Source: Chryseobacterium sp. JAH (GTDB lineage: Bacteria > Bacteroidota > Bacteroidia > Flavobacteriales > Weeksellaceae). Taken from it: DNA of 64,000 nucleotides. The stretch covers positions 124,001-188,000 of the forward strand of contig NZ_LMAH01000006.1 of the NCBI RefSeq assembly GCF_001507335.1. Reading direction: 5' to 3'. The translations under genes were made by a program, and so were the position numbers. Below the pieces are notes generated by a model. It was not told the origin of the DNA and did not search any database. It saw only the letters and a list, made by a program, of their open reading frames with translations. Positions 62,788-64,000 of this stretch are shown here, piece after piece. The stretch's first letter is position 1; each line of letters begins with the position of its first letter.

Positions 62788-64000
62788 TTGAAACTGAAAT
62801 TCAACAAAAGAAAAATCATCAGAGGTATTGTTATTACAATCATCTCTATATTCGTATTGCTTATCCTTCTGGTGCTAAGTTTACGGCTTCCCGCAGTGCA
62901 AAATTATGTAAAAGGTAAACTTATCGTTTATTTAGAAAAAAAAATCAAAACGAAAGTAAGTCTCGACAGAGTCTATATAGGTTTTCCAAACAGTTTGGTG
63001 ATGGAAAATCTTTATCTAAAAGGTCAGAATATAGACACTCTTTTAGCAGTCCGAAAGTTTGATGCTGGTTTAGATATGTGGCAACTGATGAGCTCTAAAG
63101 CGGATATTACTTCTGTAGACCTAGAAGGCGTGCGTGCCAATGTCGTGAGAGATCCTAAAGGAAAATTCAATTTTGATTATATTATTGATGCGTTTGCAAC
63201 TTCTGATAAAGAACAGGAACAAAAGCCTTCGAAGCCATTCATTATTTCATTAGATAAAATTAAATTAAAAGATATTGGGATTACGTTTAATGATCAGCAG
63301 TCCCGAAACGATATCAAGGTTTACTTTAATTCATTTGATACAAGAGTAAAAACTTTTGATCTTCAGAATAACAATTATGCCGTTAACGACATCAATCTTG
63401 ATGGTTTAAAACTAAAACTGAAACAGGATCTGGTAGAAGAGGTGGCCAAAAATGTTGAAGAAAAAGTAGATTCTCTGAATCAGAAAAAGCCGATGAAACT
63501 GGGTTTGAACGGAATCAAACTAACCAATTTCAACATCGATTACGGCGATGATAATTCCAAGACCTTTGCAAAGGTTTTGTTTAAAGAATTAAGCACGAAA
63601 GTAAACAGCATCGACCTTGAAAATAATGATTACAATGTTGGAAATGTGTATCTGAGACAGGCAAACATCAACGCTAATTTATTTCTGCCAACAGAAAATG
63701 CCAATCAAAAAAAGGATGCTCAACCTGAAGTTTCTAAAGTTTCCGCAAAGGAAAAAGCGATGAAAGTGATTTTAGGAAAACTACTTTTGGATGATGTGAA
63801 AGTAGCGTACAACAATACTGCTGTCGCTCCTACCCGATCAGGAATGGATTTTAATCATCTTAATTTTGCCAAATTAAATCTAGATGTCCGTAATTTCAAA
63901 ATGGAAAACAACGGTTTTGCAGGCTCTGTTAAATCAGCGGAAATTCAGGAAGCACGAGGCTTAAATGTACAGAAATTCAACACAGATTTTGTTTATGGTG
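62788..64000 (+). CDS. TamB/AsmA-like translocation and assembly protein, 5' part
   Basis: An open frame from here to the window end (about 404 residues) with no stop, so it continues outside. Start is uncertain because no ATG is available: TTG at 62788 (then KLKFNKRKI) is preferred as it puts a basic start before the single anchor GIVITIISIFVLLILLVL; TTG at 62761 is possible. The soluble part shows AsmA/TamB-like repeated beta patterns (SLDRVYIGFPNSLVMENLYL, SSKADITSVDLEGVRANVVR). TamB-type proteins bridge inner and outer membrane for lipid or protein traffic. No promoter motif was clear. Confidence 0.8.
   Translation, partial: MKLKFNKRKIIRGIVITIISIFVLLILLVLSLRLPAVQNYVKGKLIVYLEKKIKTKVSLDRVYIGFPNSLVMENLYLKGQNIDTLLAVRKFDAGLDMWQLMSSKADITSVDLEGVRANVVRDPKGKFNFDYIIDAFATSDKEQEQKPSKPFIISLDKIKLKDIGITFNDQQSRNDIKVYFNSFDTRVKTFDLQNNNYAVNDINLDGLKLKLKQDLVEEVAKNVEEKVDSLNQKKPMKLGLNGIKLTNFNIDYGDDNSKTFAKVLFKELSTKVNSIDLENNDYNVGNVYLRQANINANLFLPTENANQKKDAQPEVSKVSAKEKAMKVILGKLLLDDVKVAYNNTAVAPTRSGMDFNHLNFAKLNLDVRNFKMENNGFAGSVKSAEIQEARGLNVQKFNTDFVYG

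Overview
The window (about one third G+C) looks like the chromosome of a Flavobacteriia member close to Chryseobacterium (Weeksellaceae). Sequence evidence: two secreted proteins with type IX secretion (T9SS) C-terminal sorting domains, promoters of the Bacteroidetes form TTTG-N19-TAnnTTTG (clearest before two tRNA-Gln genes), a fused cbb3 oxidase CcoNO, a class II HMG-CoA reductase, many small beta-barrel outer-membrane proteins and Flavobacteria-type intergenic hairpin repeats. The species is inferred, not proven. No rRNA, CRISPR array, prophage or intact insertion sequence was seen.

Layout. 1-6 kb: the 3' part of a probable M1-type peptidase with a barrel tail, a lamin-tail T9SS protein and a large outer-membrane protein. 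6.2-9.0 kb: a TPP riboswitch followed by four tightly coupled genes (methyltransferase, AIR-synthase/ThiL-superfamily protein, ThiE-like protein, Trm112-like zinc protein); this is the most unusual unit of the window. 9.1-14.6 kb: dusB, then leftward deoC, an Lrp regulator, an EEP phosphatase, trmD and NDH-2. 14.8-24 kb: GH25 lysozyme, two lipase-like alpha/beta hydrolases with different N-terminal modules, a FemAB/GNAT-like protein, DUF1761, an ABC-F protein and a Gfo/Idh oxidoreductase. 24-30 kb: TonB-dependent siderophore receptor with a short PepSY membrane protein, a barrel protein, a 1-Cys peroxiredoxin and an MscS channel. 30-35 kb: gapA and pfkA, then the paired DNA-repair genes of the TIGR03915/TIGR03916 type.

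35-45 kb: HMG-CoA reductase translationally coupled to a 55-residue membrane protein, a DUF3298-type protein and a DUF423 protein; then a ClC channel, sucC, a small secreted protein coupled to a T9SS metzincin protease, and an MpaB/DUF2236 protein. 45-53 kb: recA, htpG, an AraC regulator with a membrane domain and two tandem serine hydrolases with TPR tails. 53-58.4 kb: an alkyltransferase-like protein lacking the active cysteine, an SDR, a 48-residue basic peptide, a deoxyhypusine-synthase homologue, a barrel protein, and menE, a membrane protein and arfB in one overlapping operon. 58.4-64 kb: a tandem duplicated tRNA-Gln transcription unit, an XRE regulator, ccoNO-ccoP and the 5' part of a TamB/AsmA-like gene running out of the window.

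Several intergenic regions carry structure not explained by genes: a 22-bp perfect hairpin inside a longer dispersed-type repeat near 45 kb, a related hairpin near 52.6 kb, a compact multi-stem element near 54.6 kb, a nested structured element after ccoP, and a 17-bp palindrome over the siderophore-receptor promoter. Functions are assigned from recognised motifs and family knowledge; no database search was possible.
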